The notes under the pieces were generated by a model. It was not told the origin of the DNA. It ran no database searches and saw only the letters and a program-made list of their open reading frames with translations. DNA of 8,200 bases from Actinomycetes bacterium (GTDB lineage Bacteria; Actinomycetota; Coriobacteriia; Coriobacteriales; Eggerthellaceae): the NCBI GenBank assembly GCA_023395755.1, contig JAEWYG010000194.1, positions 1-8,200 on the forward strand. Direction: 5' to 3'. Made by a program: the position numbers and the translations under genes. Shown piece after piece: positions 1 through 6,697 of the stretch. Every line of letters begins with the position of its first letter. Position 1 is the stretch's first letter.

Positions 1-1
1 T

Positions 2-1033
2 TGTATTGAAAAGGCTCAAGAAGCATCGCGTTATCTTTTGAGCTTAATCAACGATCTTTTAGATATGTCTCGCATTGAAAGCGGCAAGGTTCAACTTAAT
101 CAGGAGGCCTTTTCAAGTAGGGCTTTATTTGAGAGTGTGAATACGATGGTACAAGCTCAGGCTACTATCGAGGGAATTACCTATCTGCCTGAATGTGATA
201 GGAGTATCGCTTCCGTTTACTGGGGCGATGAAACGCGCGTAAAACAGATTCTCATCAATATTTTAAATAACGCGGTTAAATTCACTCCTGCAGGTGGCGT
301 AGTGAGATTCGTGGTAAGCCAAGAGGAGATTGATGGGAGTAGGGTAATTCTACGTTGTGTTGTTTCGGATACGGGGGTAGGCATTTCTCCAGAGTTTTTG
401 CCTCGTCTTTTTGAACCGTTTATGCGTGATGACAACCAGATAACTTCTCGTTATGGTGGAAGCGGGCTGGGTCTTTCGATTGCTCGTAATCTTGCCAGAA
501 TAATGAAAGGTGATATCACTGTTTCGAGCAAACTTGGAGAAGGCACTTCATTTTTTGTGACGCTTGAGTTGGGTCTTGCCGACGAAGGGGACGTGAGGGG
601 TTTAGATTCGTATCAAGCAAGTAATGAGGATTACGATTTCTCTGGCAAGAAAGTGCTCTTGTGTGAAGATCATCCACTCAATACTATGGTGGCGACTAAG
701 CTTCTGGAAAACAAAGGTTTTCAGGTTATTTGTGCTGAGAGTGGAAAAGTAGGGCTTGAGACCTTTCTGCGAAGTGCGCCGGAGGAATTCGATATTATTT
801 TAATGGACATACGTATGCCAGAGTTAAATGGGCTCGAGACCACTGAGATGATACGACGCCTTTCTCGATCCGACGCGCAGTCAATCCCTATCGTAGCTAT
901 GACCGCCAATGCCTATCCTGAAGATATAAACAAGTCTCGACAAGCAGGCATGGACGGCCATTTATCTAAGCCCATTGAACCTCAACGCCTGTTTCAGTTG
1001 CTTCATGGACTACTTGCCCGTGGGCGGCGTTAG
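2..1033 (+). CDS. Hybrid sensor histidine kinase, C-terminal part (5' end outside window)
   Basis: The reading frame is already open at the left edge, and 343 residues are visible before the TAG stop. The first residues match the end of a HisKA dimerisation helix (LINDLLDMSRIESGK); the phospho-accepting histidine should lie just upstream, outside the window. An HATPase_c domain follows: N box NILNNAVKFTP at about residues 86-96, G1 box DTGVGI near 123, F box LFEPF near 136 and G2 box GGSGLGLSIA near 152-161. The C-terminal third is a receiver domain with acidic pair E222-D223, phospho-acceptor D269 in LMDIRMPELNG, T301 and K323 in LSKP. There is no DNA-binding output domain, so it probably passes phosphate to a separate phosphotransfer protein or regulator, or autoregulates. 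The sensing part and ligand cannot be seen. It converges on the LuxR-type gene, with 44 bases between the stops, and nothing links it to the cai-like genes. Family call is secure; its role is unknown. Confidence 0.93.
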   Translation, partial: CIEKAQEASRYLLSLINDLLDMSRIESGKVQLNQEAFSSRALFESVNTMVQAQATIEGITYLPECDRSIASVYWGDETRVKQILINILNNAVKFTPAGGVVRFVVSQEEIDGSRVILRCVVSDTGVGISPEFLPRLFEPFMRDDNQITSRYGGSGLGLSIARNLARIMKGDITVSSKLGEGTSFFVTLELGLADEGDVRGLDSYQASNEDYDFSGKKVLLCEDHPLNTMVATKLLENKGFQVICAESGKVGLETFLRSAPEEFDIILMDIRMPELNGLETTEMIRRLSRSDAQSIPIVAMTANAYPEDINKSRQAGMDGHLSKPIEPQRLFQLLHGLLARGRR

Positions 1034-1077
1034 AATGGTGTTTACGGGTGACTTCAAAGCGATGCATTAGCGCTTCC

Positions 1078-2541
1078 TCAAAAATCACTGCGTTGTAGGT
1101 TGAGGTAATTCAATAACTCACTGCGTTTGTGTATCTGCATCTTCTCGTAGATGTGGCGGATATGCGTGTTTACGGTATAAGGGGATATAACCAGTTTTGT
1201 GGCTATGCTATTGGTGGTATAGCCACGAGCAATAAGTTCAAGTATTTCTCCTTCGCGTACGGAGAGAGCGAACTCACGAGCGACTTCTGCACATATTTCA
1301 TCGATTTCGGCTTTTGAAGGAGGGGCGGCAGTGAGTGCAAGAATGCTGTACTCCTGACGAACTAAAGGAATAAGCAGAGCAGCTAGCACGCAGATAAAAG
1401 CGAGGCATGTCTCGGGAGTAATGGCGGCGGCGAGGGTGGGCGCATGTTCATAGCTCACGGCAAGGGTGTTGCCAAGGGCAATGCCTGCGCGTATGCAGCC
1501 GGCCGACACGCCAAAGGCTAATGCTGGTGGCGTGTAGCCTTTTGAAGTGAGAATACCAAAGTACATGATAAGAAGTATCTCAAAGACCGATGAAACACCT
1601 AATGCAACAATAAAGGCAGGAAAGTAAAGGTTTTCGTCGCCGAGAAGCAGCGAGAAAGCTACAATCTCGAATACTAACAGCCAGGGATATAGCCTGAATA
1701 TATTCATTTTTCCTTTAGAGGCTAAACCAATTCCTGCGATAGCTAGTACGAGTACGGCACCGCACAAGATGCCATAGGTGAAACTGAAATCTTTAGTGGG
1801 CAGTATTTCCCAAGGGATAATAGCAGCAAGAAAATAGCAAGCGATGGAAGCAACAAACGAGATAGCGCATACCACTAGCATGCTCTTAAACCCGCCACGC
1901 GCGGATTGCTGGGGGAGAAGAGGTGGGAACGAACGCGCCCCATCGCGGCGTGCCAGTAGCAGCATGCCGCCCGAGAGTAACGGTAAGAGCGAACAAAAGA
2001 TAGAAGTGATTACTTCGGGAAGTAGCCATGCGATAACTATACAGGAAAGCAGTACGGTGCCAACAGCGGTGCCAATATGCTTGACGGAGAAGTTTGCTTT
2101 CACGCAGGCGTAGCGCTCGCCCCAGAGTATCCAGAGGACGGCTTCGCAAGGTCCTAAAAGAAATGAGAGCACATAAGCAAAGAAGGGCGATTCTGAGGAA
2201 AAAGCAATAAGGCATAGCGTAAGCGATCCGATGCACATAAGGGCAGGCGCCGCCACGAACATCCACCGGTATTTTGAAAGGTGACGCTTTCTACCCAGTG
2301 CAACAGCAATAAGAAAGAGGAAGAATAAGGTTGCACCCAAATTGATAAGCCAGGCGTTTGTTACGCGTTCGTCAAGCAGCTGAACCTGCAAGAACATGTG
2401 TGGCACAAACCAAAGCACATAATGCCACGCCAACAAAAGCGCAAAACCTACGTACTTAGCCGTCGGCTTCTTTAGTGCTGCGGTAAGTCGGGCAACAAAT
2501 GATCCCCGATGTCCGTCTTGCCCTTCCGCCCGCTTTTCCAT
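1078..2541 (-). CDS. Membrane-bound LuxR-family transcriptional regulator (about 12 TM segments + C-terminal HTH)
   Basis: The product is 487 residues from the chosen ATG at 2541-2539. Residues about 30-396 form a series of hydrophobic helices, about twelve, separated by short basic loops, resembling an MFS-like membrane fold. After a charged linker, residues 424-482 are a GerE/LuxR helix-turn-helix (LSVREGEILELIARG, then SIATKLVISPYTVNTHI and IYEKMQIHKRSELL). It has no receiver domain, so phosphorylation control is unlikely; the membrane domain probably senses a small molecule directly. This architecture is common in Eggerthellaceae, where such genes often sit divergently beside a transporter or redox enzyme, as here beside an MFS gene. 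The plausible role is local control of the transporter/esterase/cai genes, by inference from position. A GTG at 2559 would add six residues but falls within the Shine-Dalgarno stretch, so the ATG is preferred. Confidence 0.9.
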   Translation of the reverse strand: MEKRAEGQDGHRGSFVARLTAALKKPTAKYVGFALLLAWHYVLWFVPHMFLQVQLLDERVTNAWLINLGATLFFLFLIAVALGRKRHLSKYRWMFVAAPALMCIGSLTLCLIAFSSESPFFAYVLSFLLGPCEAVLWILWGERYACVKANFSVKHIGTAVGTVLLSCIVIAWLLPEVITSIFCSLLPLLSGGMLLLARRDGARSFPPLLPQQSARGGFKSMLVVCAISFVASIACYFLAAIIPWEILPTKDFSFTYGILCGAVLVLAIAGIGLASKGKMNIFRLYPWLLVFEIVAFSLLLGDENLYFPAFIVALGVSSVFEILLIMYFGILTSKGYTPPALAFGVSAGCIRAGIALGNTLAVSYEHAPTLAAAITPETCLAFICVLAALLIPLVRQEYSILALTAAPPSKAEIDEICAEVAREFALSVREGEILELIARGYTTNSIATKLVISPYTVNTHIRHIYEKMQIHKRSELLNYLNLQRSDF

Positions 2542-2551
2542 GAACGGCTCA

Positions 2552-2557
2552 CTCCTC
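2552..2557 (-). promoter_or_regulatory. Ribosome binding site of the LuxR-type gene
   Basis: Read on the minus strand this is GAGGAG, ten bases before the ATG at 2541-2539. The GTG at 2559-2557 overlaps the site and has no comparable purine stretch correctly placed upstream. This decides the start in favour of the ATG. Confidence 0.7.
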
Positions 2558-2640
2558 ACAATTTAGTTGCATGATTCATGACGATACTGCTGATCTGCCC
2601 GTAGAGGTAGCGGTAACGTTTTATGTTGCTCTGCTACTCA

Positions 2641-2659
2641 TAGTGAAAACCTATCACTA
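2641..2659. promoter_or_regulatory. Interrupted palindrome TAGTGA-N7-TCACTA, candidate operator
   Basis: The two six-base arms are perfectly complementary in inverted orientation, with a seven-base A-rich spacer, giving a 19-base dyad. This size suits a dimeric helix-turn-helix protein. It lies 100 bases from the regulator start codon and 181 from the MFS start codon. The divergent LuxR-type protein is the natural candidate to bind it, but no consensus for these membrane-bound regulators is known to me, so the assignment is inference. Confidence 0.4.
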
Positions 2660-2820
2660 GTTCTTCGGTAAGGCCTCGCAAAAAAGTAAGTATTTGGTCA
2701 TTCGTTGGTATTTTGCGATGGCGAAAACACCGTCCGAGCACAAACTTCATCCATCGGATCGGATGTACCGGTCGCCGACGAAATCGATCCGCTGGTAGTT
2801 TGGAAGGCCGGGCACTCGTC

Positions 2821-2833
2821 AAGGAGAAAGGAA
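2821..2833 (+). promoter_or_regulatory. Ribosome binding site of the MFS transporter gene
   Basis: A long purine run (AAGGAGAAAGGAA) ends six bases before the ATG at 2840. It fixes the start there rather than at any upstream in-frame codon. It holds two overlapping Shine-Dalgarno-like cores, AAGGAG and AAAGGAA; the second has the better spacing. Confidence 0.8.
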
Positions 2834-2839
2834 GTCGCA

Positions 2840-4129
2840 ATGTCGTTTCTTGCTAAGAGCAAGGGGGAGGTAACCTACAAGGACCTCTCGGGGGTCCATA
2901 AATGGTTCCTCATCGTTCTCGTTTCAATGGGCTCTTCCATTATCTACACGCCCATCTACCTGAAAAACGTGTTCTACGAGCCCCTTATGCAGGGACTTGG
3001 CTGCACGAATGCCGACCTCGGTGCACTGCTGTCGTGCTATGCCATTACAGCGCTTATTACGTACCTTCCGGCCGGTATCCTTGCCGACAAGGTTCGTATG
3101 CGTACGCTGTCGTGGGTTGGTTTTGGTGGTACCGCGGTACTTACCTTCATCTATGCCATGCTGCCCTCGCTAGGTATGTTGTATGCACTGTTTGTGGGTT
3201 TTGGTATTACCTCAATTCTTATTTGGTGGGGCACGCGTTTTAAGATTGTGCGCCTGTGCTGCGCTGAAGATGAGTACGCCTCTAAAATTGGTACAAGCTA
3301 TTCTATCTATGGTGCTGCTGGTCTAATTATCGGTCTTATTTGTACTGCTATTGTGTCGATGATTCCTATTCCTTCGCAGGGAATTCAGGTTTTGCTTGTG
3401 TTCCTGGGTGTTCTTATTGCTATTTTGGCGGTGCTGTCCTTTATCTTTATTCCTGATTTTAAGGGCGAGATTAACAAGAACGCCAAGATGTTCAGCTTGG
3501 GTGAAGTGGTACAGGCTATCAAGCATCCCGGTGTTATCTGGGCTTGCCTTGCGTATTTCTTTGTATATGCCGTGTATCAAGGTGTTACCTATACCACACC
3601 CTTTATGACTGCCGCTTTTGCAGCTCCTGTTGCTATCGTATCGGTTGTTGGTCTCATTCGTACTTACGGTATTGGCCTTATCGCTGGGCCTGCTGCAGGT
3701 ATTCTTGCCGACAAGGTGTTTAAGAGTCCTTCTAAATCTATCCTGATGTTCTTTGGTGCTGCGGTAATTGTACTGGCAGCCTTCCTTGTTCTGCCTCGTG
3801 ATGCTGGCATGGTTGTTGCCGTTGCTGTTCTCGTGGTCGTGCTTGGTTTTGTTACGTATGGCGCTTTCTCCATTGGTTCTTCGCCTCTAACTGAAGCAAA
3901 AGTTCCCATGGGTATCTTCGGTACCGCATCAGGCATTCTGTCGGTTGTAGGCTTCATGCCTGACGTGTTTGTGCACACCTGGTTTGGTGGCCTGATTGAT
4001 GCCCAGGGCAACGATGCATTCAATTCAATCTTCTTGGTTCTTATCGTCTTCGCGGTGCTCGGCTGCGCCTGTTTAGTCATGACACGTCGTGCCATGAAAA
4101 AGAACGCCGTAGCAGAGACCGTGGAGTAG
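2840..4129 (+). CDS. Major facilitator superfamily (MFS) transporter
   Basis: A 429-residue integral membrane protein, normal length for a 12-helix MFS carrier. Hydrophobic segments run from about residue 22 to 414. The MFS signature between helices 2 and 3 is clear (GILADKVRMRTLSW, residues 79-92), and a degenerate copy follows helix 8 (GILADKVFKSP, 287-297), as expected from the two-fold MFS repeat. The central cytoplasmic loop (about 206-230) is short. The N terminus has no signal peptide, only a charged lead-in. It is first of five co-directional genes leading into caiA, caiB and caiC homologues and is divergent from the LuxR-type regulator, so it most likely imports (or exchanges) the substrate of that pathway. 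In Enterobacteriaceae that job is done by CaiT, a BCCT-family antiporter; this protein is not BCCT-like. Substrate unknown; a betaine, an acylated betaine or another carboxylate are all possible. Confidence 0.9.
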   Translation: MSFLAKSKGEVTYKDLSGVHKWFLIVLVSMGSSIIYTPIYLKNVFYEPLMQGLGCTNADLGALLSCYAITALITYLPAGILADKVRMRTLSWVGFGGTAVLTFIYAMLPSLGMLYALFVGFGITSILIWWGTRFKIVRLCCAEDEYASKIGTSYSIYGAAGLIIGLICTAIVSMIPIPSQGIQVLLVFLGVLIAILAVLSFIFIPDFKGEINKNAKMFSLGEVVQAIKHPGVIWACLAYFFVYAVYQGVTYTTPFMTAAFAAPVAIVSVVGLIRTYGIGLIAGPAAGILADKVFKSPSKSILMFFGAAVIVLAAFLVLPRDAGMVVAVAVLVVVLGFVTYGAFSIGSSPLTEAKVPMGIFGTASGILSVVGFMPDVFVHTWFGGLIDAQGNDAFNSIFLVLIVFAVLGCACLVMTRRAMKKNAVAETVE

Positions 4130-4141
4130 AAAGAAAAGGCT

Positions 4142-4178
4142 TCGGGGGAGTGGGAGTCGCTTGGCTTGGCTCCCTCGA
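4142..4178 (+). other. Imperfect stem-loop between the MFS and esterase genes
   Basis: TCGGGGGAG (4142-4150) can pair with CTCCCTCGA (4170-4178): nine pairs including one G-U, with a 19-base loop. An alternative pairing uses GGGAG at 4152-4156. No T-run follows, so a terminator is not supported; an attenuator or RNA-processing site is possible. The remainder of this 124-base gap shows nothing I recognise. Confidence 0.3.
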
Positions 4179-4238
4179 TCAACCTTGTTTGCTACGGTGC
4201 GCAGCCGAGCTATGTGGCTTCTCTCCTCACGTAATCAG

Positions 4239-4245
4239 AAAGGGA
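4239..4245 (+). promoter_or_regulatory. Ribosome binding site of the Aes-type esterase
   Basis: AAAGGGA lies eight bases before the ATG at 4254. The frame stays open upstream to about 4161, but the extra residues resemble no esterase N terminus, whereas MNKLDVLAKI matches the opening of E. coli Aes in character. This supports the start at 4254. Confidence 0.65.
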
Positions 4246-4253
4246 TTTCAATC

Positions 4254-5309
4254 ATGAACAAACTTGACGTGTTGGCAAAGATTAATCCGCAGATGAAAGC
4301 TGTGCTCGCGAAAGAAGACGAGCTTGCTGGAGATGCGAACGACACGTCTGTGGGCTTCGAACAAATGCGTAAGAATTACGTGGATGGTCGTGCGTTTTGG
4401 ACCGAGGGCGGACCTGTCATGGCTGAAGCGTTCGATGACGAGGTGGTTGGTCCTTATGGTGGTATCCCCGTGAGATTCTATTACCCTACTCTTGCTGCGG
4501 TTCGTGCACGTGCGATAGGCCAGCATGCGGCAGATAAGGGTGGAACGGGCAAGGAAGTTACGGAAGCATGCGAGGCTGACGCACGGGCTGTCCCGGGCAT
4601 TGTGTATGTGCATGGTGGCGGTTTTGTCTTAGGCAATTTGGATACGCATGATCGCATTTGTCGCATTCTCGCTGAGAAAACGGGTGCTATCGTGGTGGCA
4701 GTGGACTACCAACTCTCTCCCGAGGCGAAGTTTCCCCATGCGGTAAAAGAAGTTGCTGCAGTGGCTCATTATCTGCATGAATGGGGCGCGAAGTATGGTG
4801 TTGATGGAGAGCGTTTATCGTTTGCGGGCGACTCCGGCGGAGCCCATCTAAGTCTCGCAGCTGCGCTCTACTTGCGAGAAGAATGTGGCGGCGCTAACTA
4901 CGTGAAGTGTCTCTTACTATTTTATGGGTGGTTTGGCCTTAAGGATTCTGCCTCTATGCGTCTGCTGGGTGGTTCGTGGGACGGCTTGACTGAAGAAGAC
5001 TGGCTGTATTACCGCACTTTGTATGCAGATGATGCTGTTGAACTTGAGTCTAGTCCGTATGCAAACCTGTTTCTGAATGACCTTACGCACGATGTGCCGG
5101 CATGCTATATCGCCGCAGCGGAGTTTGACCCCCTGCGTGATGACTCTGCGACGCTCGCTGCAATTCTTGAAGAGTATGGAATTACGTATCGCTATGAAGT
5201 ATTTGCGGGCGTGATCCATGCATTCTTGCATTACACCAAGATGCTTGACGAAGCCAATGATGCACTTTCGCATGCTGCGACATTCTATCGCCAACAACTA
5301 GGCAAGTAA
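4254..5309 (+). CDS. aes: Aes-type acetyl esterase (HSL-family alpha/beta hydrolase)
   Basis: A 351-residue cytoplasmic hydrolase of the hormone-sensitive-lipase family, closest in recalled sequence to E. coli acetyl esterase Aes (about 319 residues). Shared segments include HGGGFVLGNLDTHDRI (oxyanion hole, residues 120-135), SPEAKFPHA (155-163), FAGDSGGA (190-197, nucleophile S194), LLGGSWDGLTEED (237-249), AEFDPLRDD (289-297, acid D292) and HAFLHYTKM (322-330, base H322). The full Ser-Asp-His triad is present. Aes proteins hydrolyse short-chain acyl esters. Compared with Aes there is about 30 extra residues, charged and Ala-rich (about 81-112), just before the strand leading to HGGGF; this accounts for the greater length. 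The gene lies 124 bases after the MFS gene and 178 before caiA. Its position suggests it frees an acyl group from an imported ester such as a short-chain acylcarnitine; that substrate is inference. The enzyme family is certain, the in vivo substrate is not. Confidence 0.9.
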   Translation: MNKLDVLAKINPQMKAVLAKEDELAGDANDTSVGFEQMRKNYVDGRAFWTEGGPVMAEAFDDEVVGPYGGIPVRFYYPTLAAVRARAIGQHAADKGGTGKEVTEACEADARAVPGIVYVHGGGFVLGNLDTHDRICRILAEKTGAIVVAVDYQLSPEAKFPHAVKEVAAVAHYLHEWGAKYGVDGERLSFAGDSGGAHLSLAAALYLREECGGANYVKCLLLFYGWFGLKDSASMRLLGGSWDGLTEEDWLYYRTLYADDAVELESSPYANLFLNDLTHDVPACYIAAAEFDPLRDDSATLAAILEEYGITYRYEVFAGVIHAFLHYTKMLDEANDALSHAATFYRQQLGK

Positions 5310-5356
5310 GGTTAATCCGGCGTACGCATAGCAAAGGTGCCGACAAAGGAACTCCA

Positions 5357-5394
5357 GGCGGTGTGCTGAGGTTTTTACTGCTCAGTGCATCGCC
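5357..5394 (+). other. Long stem-loop in the esterase-caiA gap
   Basis: Bases 5357-5370 can pair with 5381-5394 along all 14 positions (11 Watson-Crick, three G-U), with the ten-base loop GTTTTTACTG. The Ts are in the loop and no T-run follows the 3' arm, so it is not a standard intrinsic terminator. A second small perfect hairpin, CGGAC-GTA-GTCCG, follows at 5407-5419. Together they suggest a folded leader ahead of caiA or an esterase mRNA 3' end. I could not match the region to a riboswitch class I know. Confidence 0.5.
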
Positions 5395-5420
5395 CGAACG
5401 AAAGCCCGGACGTAGTCCGA

Positions 5421-5455
5421 TTGATCACTTTGGGTAAAACGGTGCGGTATATAAG
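5421..5455 (+). promoter_or_regulatory. Possible caiA promoter (weak)
   Basis: An AT-rich TATATAAG stretch at 5448-5455 would serve as a -10 element about 33 bases before the caiA ATG. The best TTGA-like hexamer (TTGATC, 5421-5426) is 21 bases from it, longer than the usual 16-18, so the pair is imperfect. If real, caiA could be transcribed independently of the transporter and esterase genes, perhaps with an activator. Confidence 0.25.
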
Positions 5456-5487
5456 CCGGCCGATATCGCGACAAGAAAGGTTTCGAC

Positions 5488-6636
5488 ATGGATTTCAAAC
5501 TGACTGACGAGCAGGAACTTATCGTCGACAGCTATCGTGAGTACATGGAGAGCGAGAACTGGGAGACCTATTTTCACGAGTGTGACGAGAGTCATACGTA
5601 TCCGTTGCGTTGGGTTAAAGGGCTGTGCGACTTGGGCTTTGACCAAATCATGCTGCCCGAGAGCCACGGAGGATTAGGGCTTGAGCAGCCAGCCGTGACG
5701 CTTATGGCAGTGTATGAGATTTTGGGTAAGTATGGTGCTCCCACGTATGTGCTCTATCAACTCCCTGGCTTTGAGACCATTATTCGCGAGGGTAGCGAAG
5801 AGCAAATTGAGGCCGTTATGTCTACGCTGGGTTCTGGCGAGCAGATATGGAACTCCGCTTGTACTGAGCCGGGTGCTGGCTCAGATGTGGGTGCTCTTAC
5901 TACGAACTACAAGCGTGAGAACGGCAAAATATACCTCAACGGCACCAAGACGTTCATCACGTCGTCGTTGGGTGTGAAATACCTGGTTATTATGGCGAAA
6001 AATGCCGATGATCCCACCATGTTCACGGAGTTCTTCCTCGATATGTCCAAGCCGGGTGTGAGTTTGTCTCCGCTTAGCAAGCTTGGTCTGCGTATGGATA
6101 GCTGCTGTGAGGTCTATTTAGACAACGTAGAGCTTGAAGAGAAAGATATTTTTGGCAAAGAAGGTAATGGGTTCATGCGTGGTGTATCCGACTTCAACTT
6201 CGAGCGCTGGCTTGTGGGCGCTTGCGACTACGGTACTGCCATTAGTGCCTTCGAGGATGCTATGGTCCATGCGAATACTCGCATCGCTTTCGGCAAGCCT
6301 ATTAGCCGCCAACAGCTCAACCAGCTCAAGATTACCGAGATGTGCATCAAGCTGACTAACATGAAAAACATGCTCTACGAAGCTGCGTGGAATGCTGACA
6401 ACAGTGAGGGTAATTTCGATCCGGCCGCAGCTGCCATGTGTAAATACTACTGCGCCAATGCTTCTTTTGAGGTTGTTGACGATGCCATGCAGATTATGGC
6501 TGGTGTGGCGGTGGCTTCCGAGCATCGTATCAACCGCATCTGGCGTGACCTGCGTGTAGATCGCGTTTCTGGTGGTACCGACGAGATGATGATTTTAGCC
6601 ACCTCAAAGGGTGCCTCTATTAAGTACAAGCAGTAA
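5488..6636 (+). CDS. caiA: CaiA-type crotonobetainyl-CoA reductase (acyl-CoA dehydrogenase family)
   Basis: A 382-residue FAD enzyme that is collinear with E. coli CaiA (380 residues) as recalled. Shared blocks: MDFxLxDEQEL at the start, SENWExYFxECD (22-32), GAPTYVLYQLPG (83-94), TEPGAGSDVG (126-135, flavin/substrate loop), NGKIYLNG (145-152), FITSS (156-160), KLGLRMDSCCE (198-208), NMKNMLYEAAW (291-301) and RDLRVDRVSGGTDEM (353-367). The expected reaction is reduction of crotonobetainyl-CoA to gamma-butyrobetainyl-CoA with electrons from an electron-transfer flavoprotein. The usual YEGT catalytic glutamate of many acyl-CoA dehydrogenases is replaced by SGGT (361-364); E239 in FERW is at the helix position used by isovaleryl-CoA and long-chain dehydrogenases. 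E. coli CaiA has the same pattern. AAAGG seven bases before the ATG supports the start. The gene is followed by caiB 75 bases on. A related 2-enoyl-CoA substrate cannot be excluded. Confidence 0.92.
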   Translation: MDFKLTDEQELIVDSYREYMESENWETYFHECDESHTYPLRWVKGLCDLGFDQIMLPESHGGLGLEQPAVTLMAVYEILGKYGAPTYVLYQLPGFETIIREGSEEQIEAVMSTLGSGEQIWNSACTEPGAGSDVGALTTNYKRENGKIYLNGTKTFITSSLGVKYLVIMAKNADDPTMFTEFFLDMSKPGVSLSPLSKLGLRMDSCCEVYLDNVELEEKDIFGKEGNGFMRGVSDFNFERWLVGACDYGTAISAFEDAMVHANTRIAFGKPISRQQLNQLKITEMCIKLTNMKNMLYEAAWNADNSEGNFDPAAAAMCKYYCANASFEVVDDAMQIMAGVAVASEHRINRIWRDLRVDRVSGGTDEMMILATSKGASIKYKQ

Positions 6637-6649
6637 GCGAACACCTCGG

Positions 6650-6678
6650 GCAGAAGAGGGGTGAAACCCTTCTTCTGC
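6650..6678 (+). terminator. Strong hairpin between caiA and caiB, terminator-like or attenuator
   Basis: Bases 6650-6662 pair with 6666-6678: 13 positions with one G-U, and a three-base loop (GAA), or a five-base loop if the closing T-A pair opens. It begins 14 bases after the caiA stop. The following bases (TGTTAGATTCC) are not a T-run, so full termination is doubtful. It may reduce read-through, protect the caiA mRNA 3' end or mark a processing site. Confidence 0.5.
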
Positions 6679-6697
6679 TGTTAGATTCCGGTAAACT

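Larger units (their letters stand above)
2542..2839. promoter_or_regulatory. Divergent control region between the LuxR-type regulator and the MFS transporter
   Basis: This 298-base region separates two divergent genes and must hold the promoters for both. It contains an interrupted palindrome at 2641-2659 and, closer to the MFS gene, short inverted repeats: CATCC/GGATG at 2748-2752 and 2761-2765, and CGGATCG/CGATCCG at 2755-2761 and 2785-2791. The latter overlap, so they could form alternative hairpins in a leader transcript. A further imperfect dyad (GTAGC...GCTAC, with extra pairs inside) lies at about 2608-2638. No convincing -35/-10 pair was found by eye in either direction. The frame of the MFS gene is open upstream to about 2705, but that stretch has no ribosome binding site and no transporter-like sequence, so it is read as non-coding leader. 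Confidence 0.6.

Noticed and set aside
1057..1075. AAGCG/CGCTT inverted repeat between the convergent kinase and regulator genes as a bidirectional terminator
   Set aside because: Only five pairs with a nine-base loop and no T-run on either side; too weak to call.
2705..2839. In-frame 45-residue N-terminal extension of the MFS transporter
   Set aside because: It begins at a TTG without a ribosome binding site, is not membrane-like, and a strong Shine-Dalgarno directly precedes the ATG at 2840.
2634..2840. Minus-strand open frame of 68 codons in the divergent region
   Set aside because: It starts at a non-ATG codon overlapping the MFS start, has no ribosome binding site and a basic, low-information sequence resembling no protein I know.
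4161..4253. In-frame 31-residue N-terminal extension of the esterase
   Set aside because: It starts at a TTG without a Shine-Dalgarno, resembles no esterase N terminus and overlaps a stem-loop; the ATG at 4254 has a ribosome binding site.
5310..5487. Known riboswitch (TPP, c-di-GMP or guanidine type) upstream of caiA
   Set aside because: Isolated short resemblances such as CTGAG were seen, but the conserved core elements of these classes are not present together.
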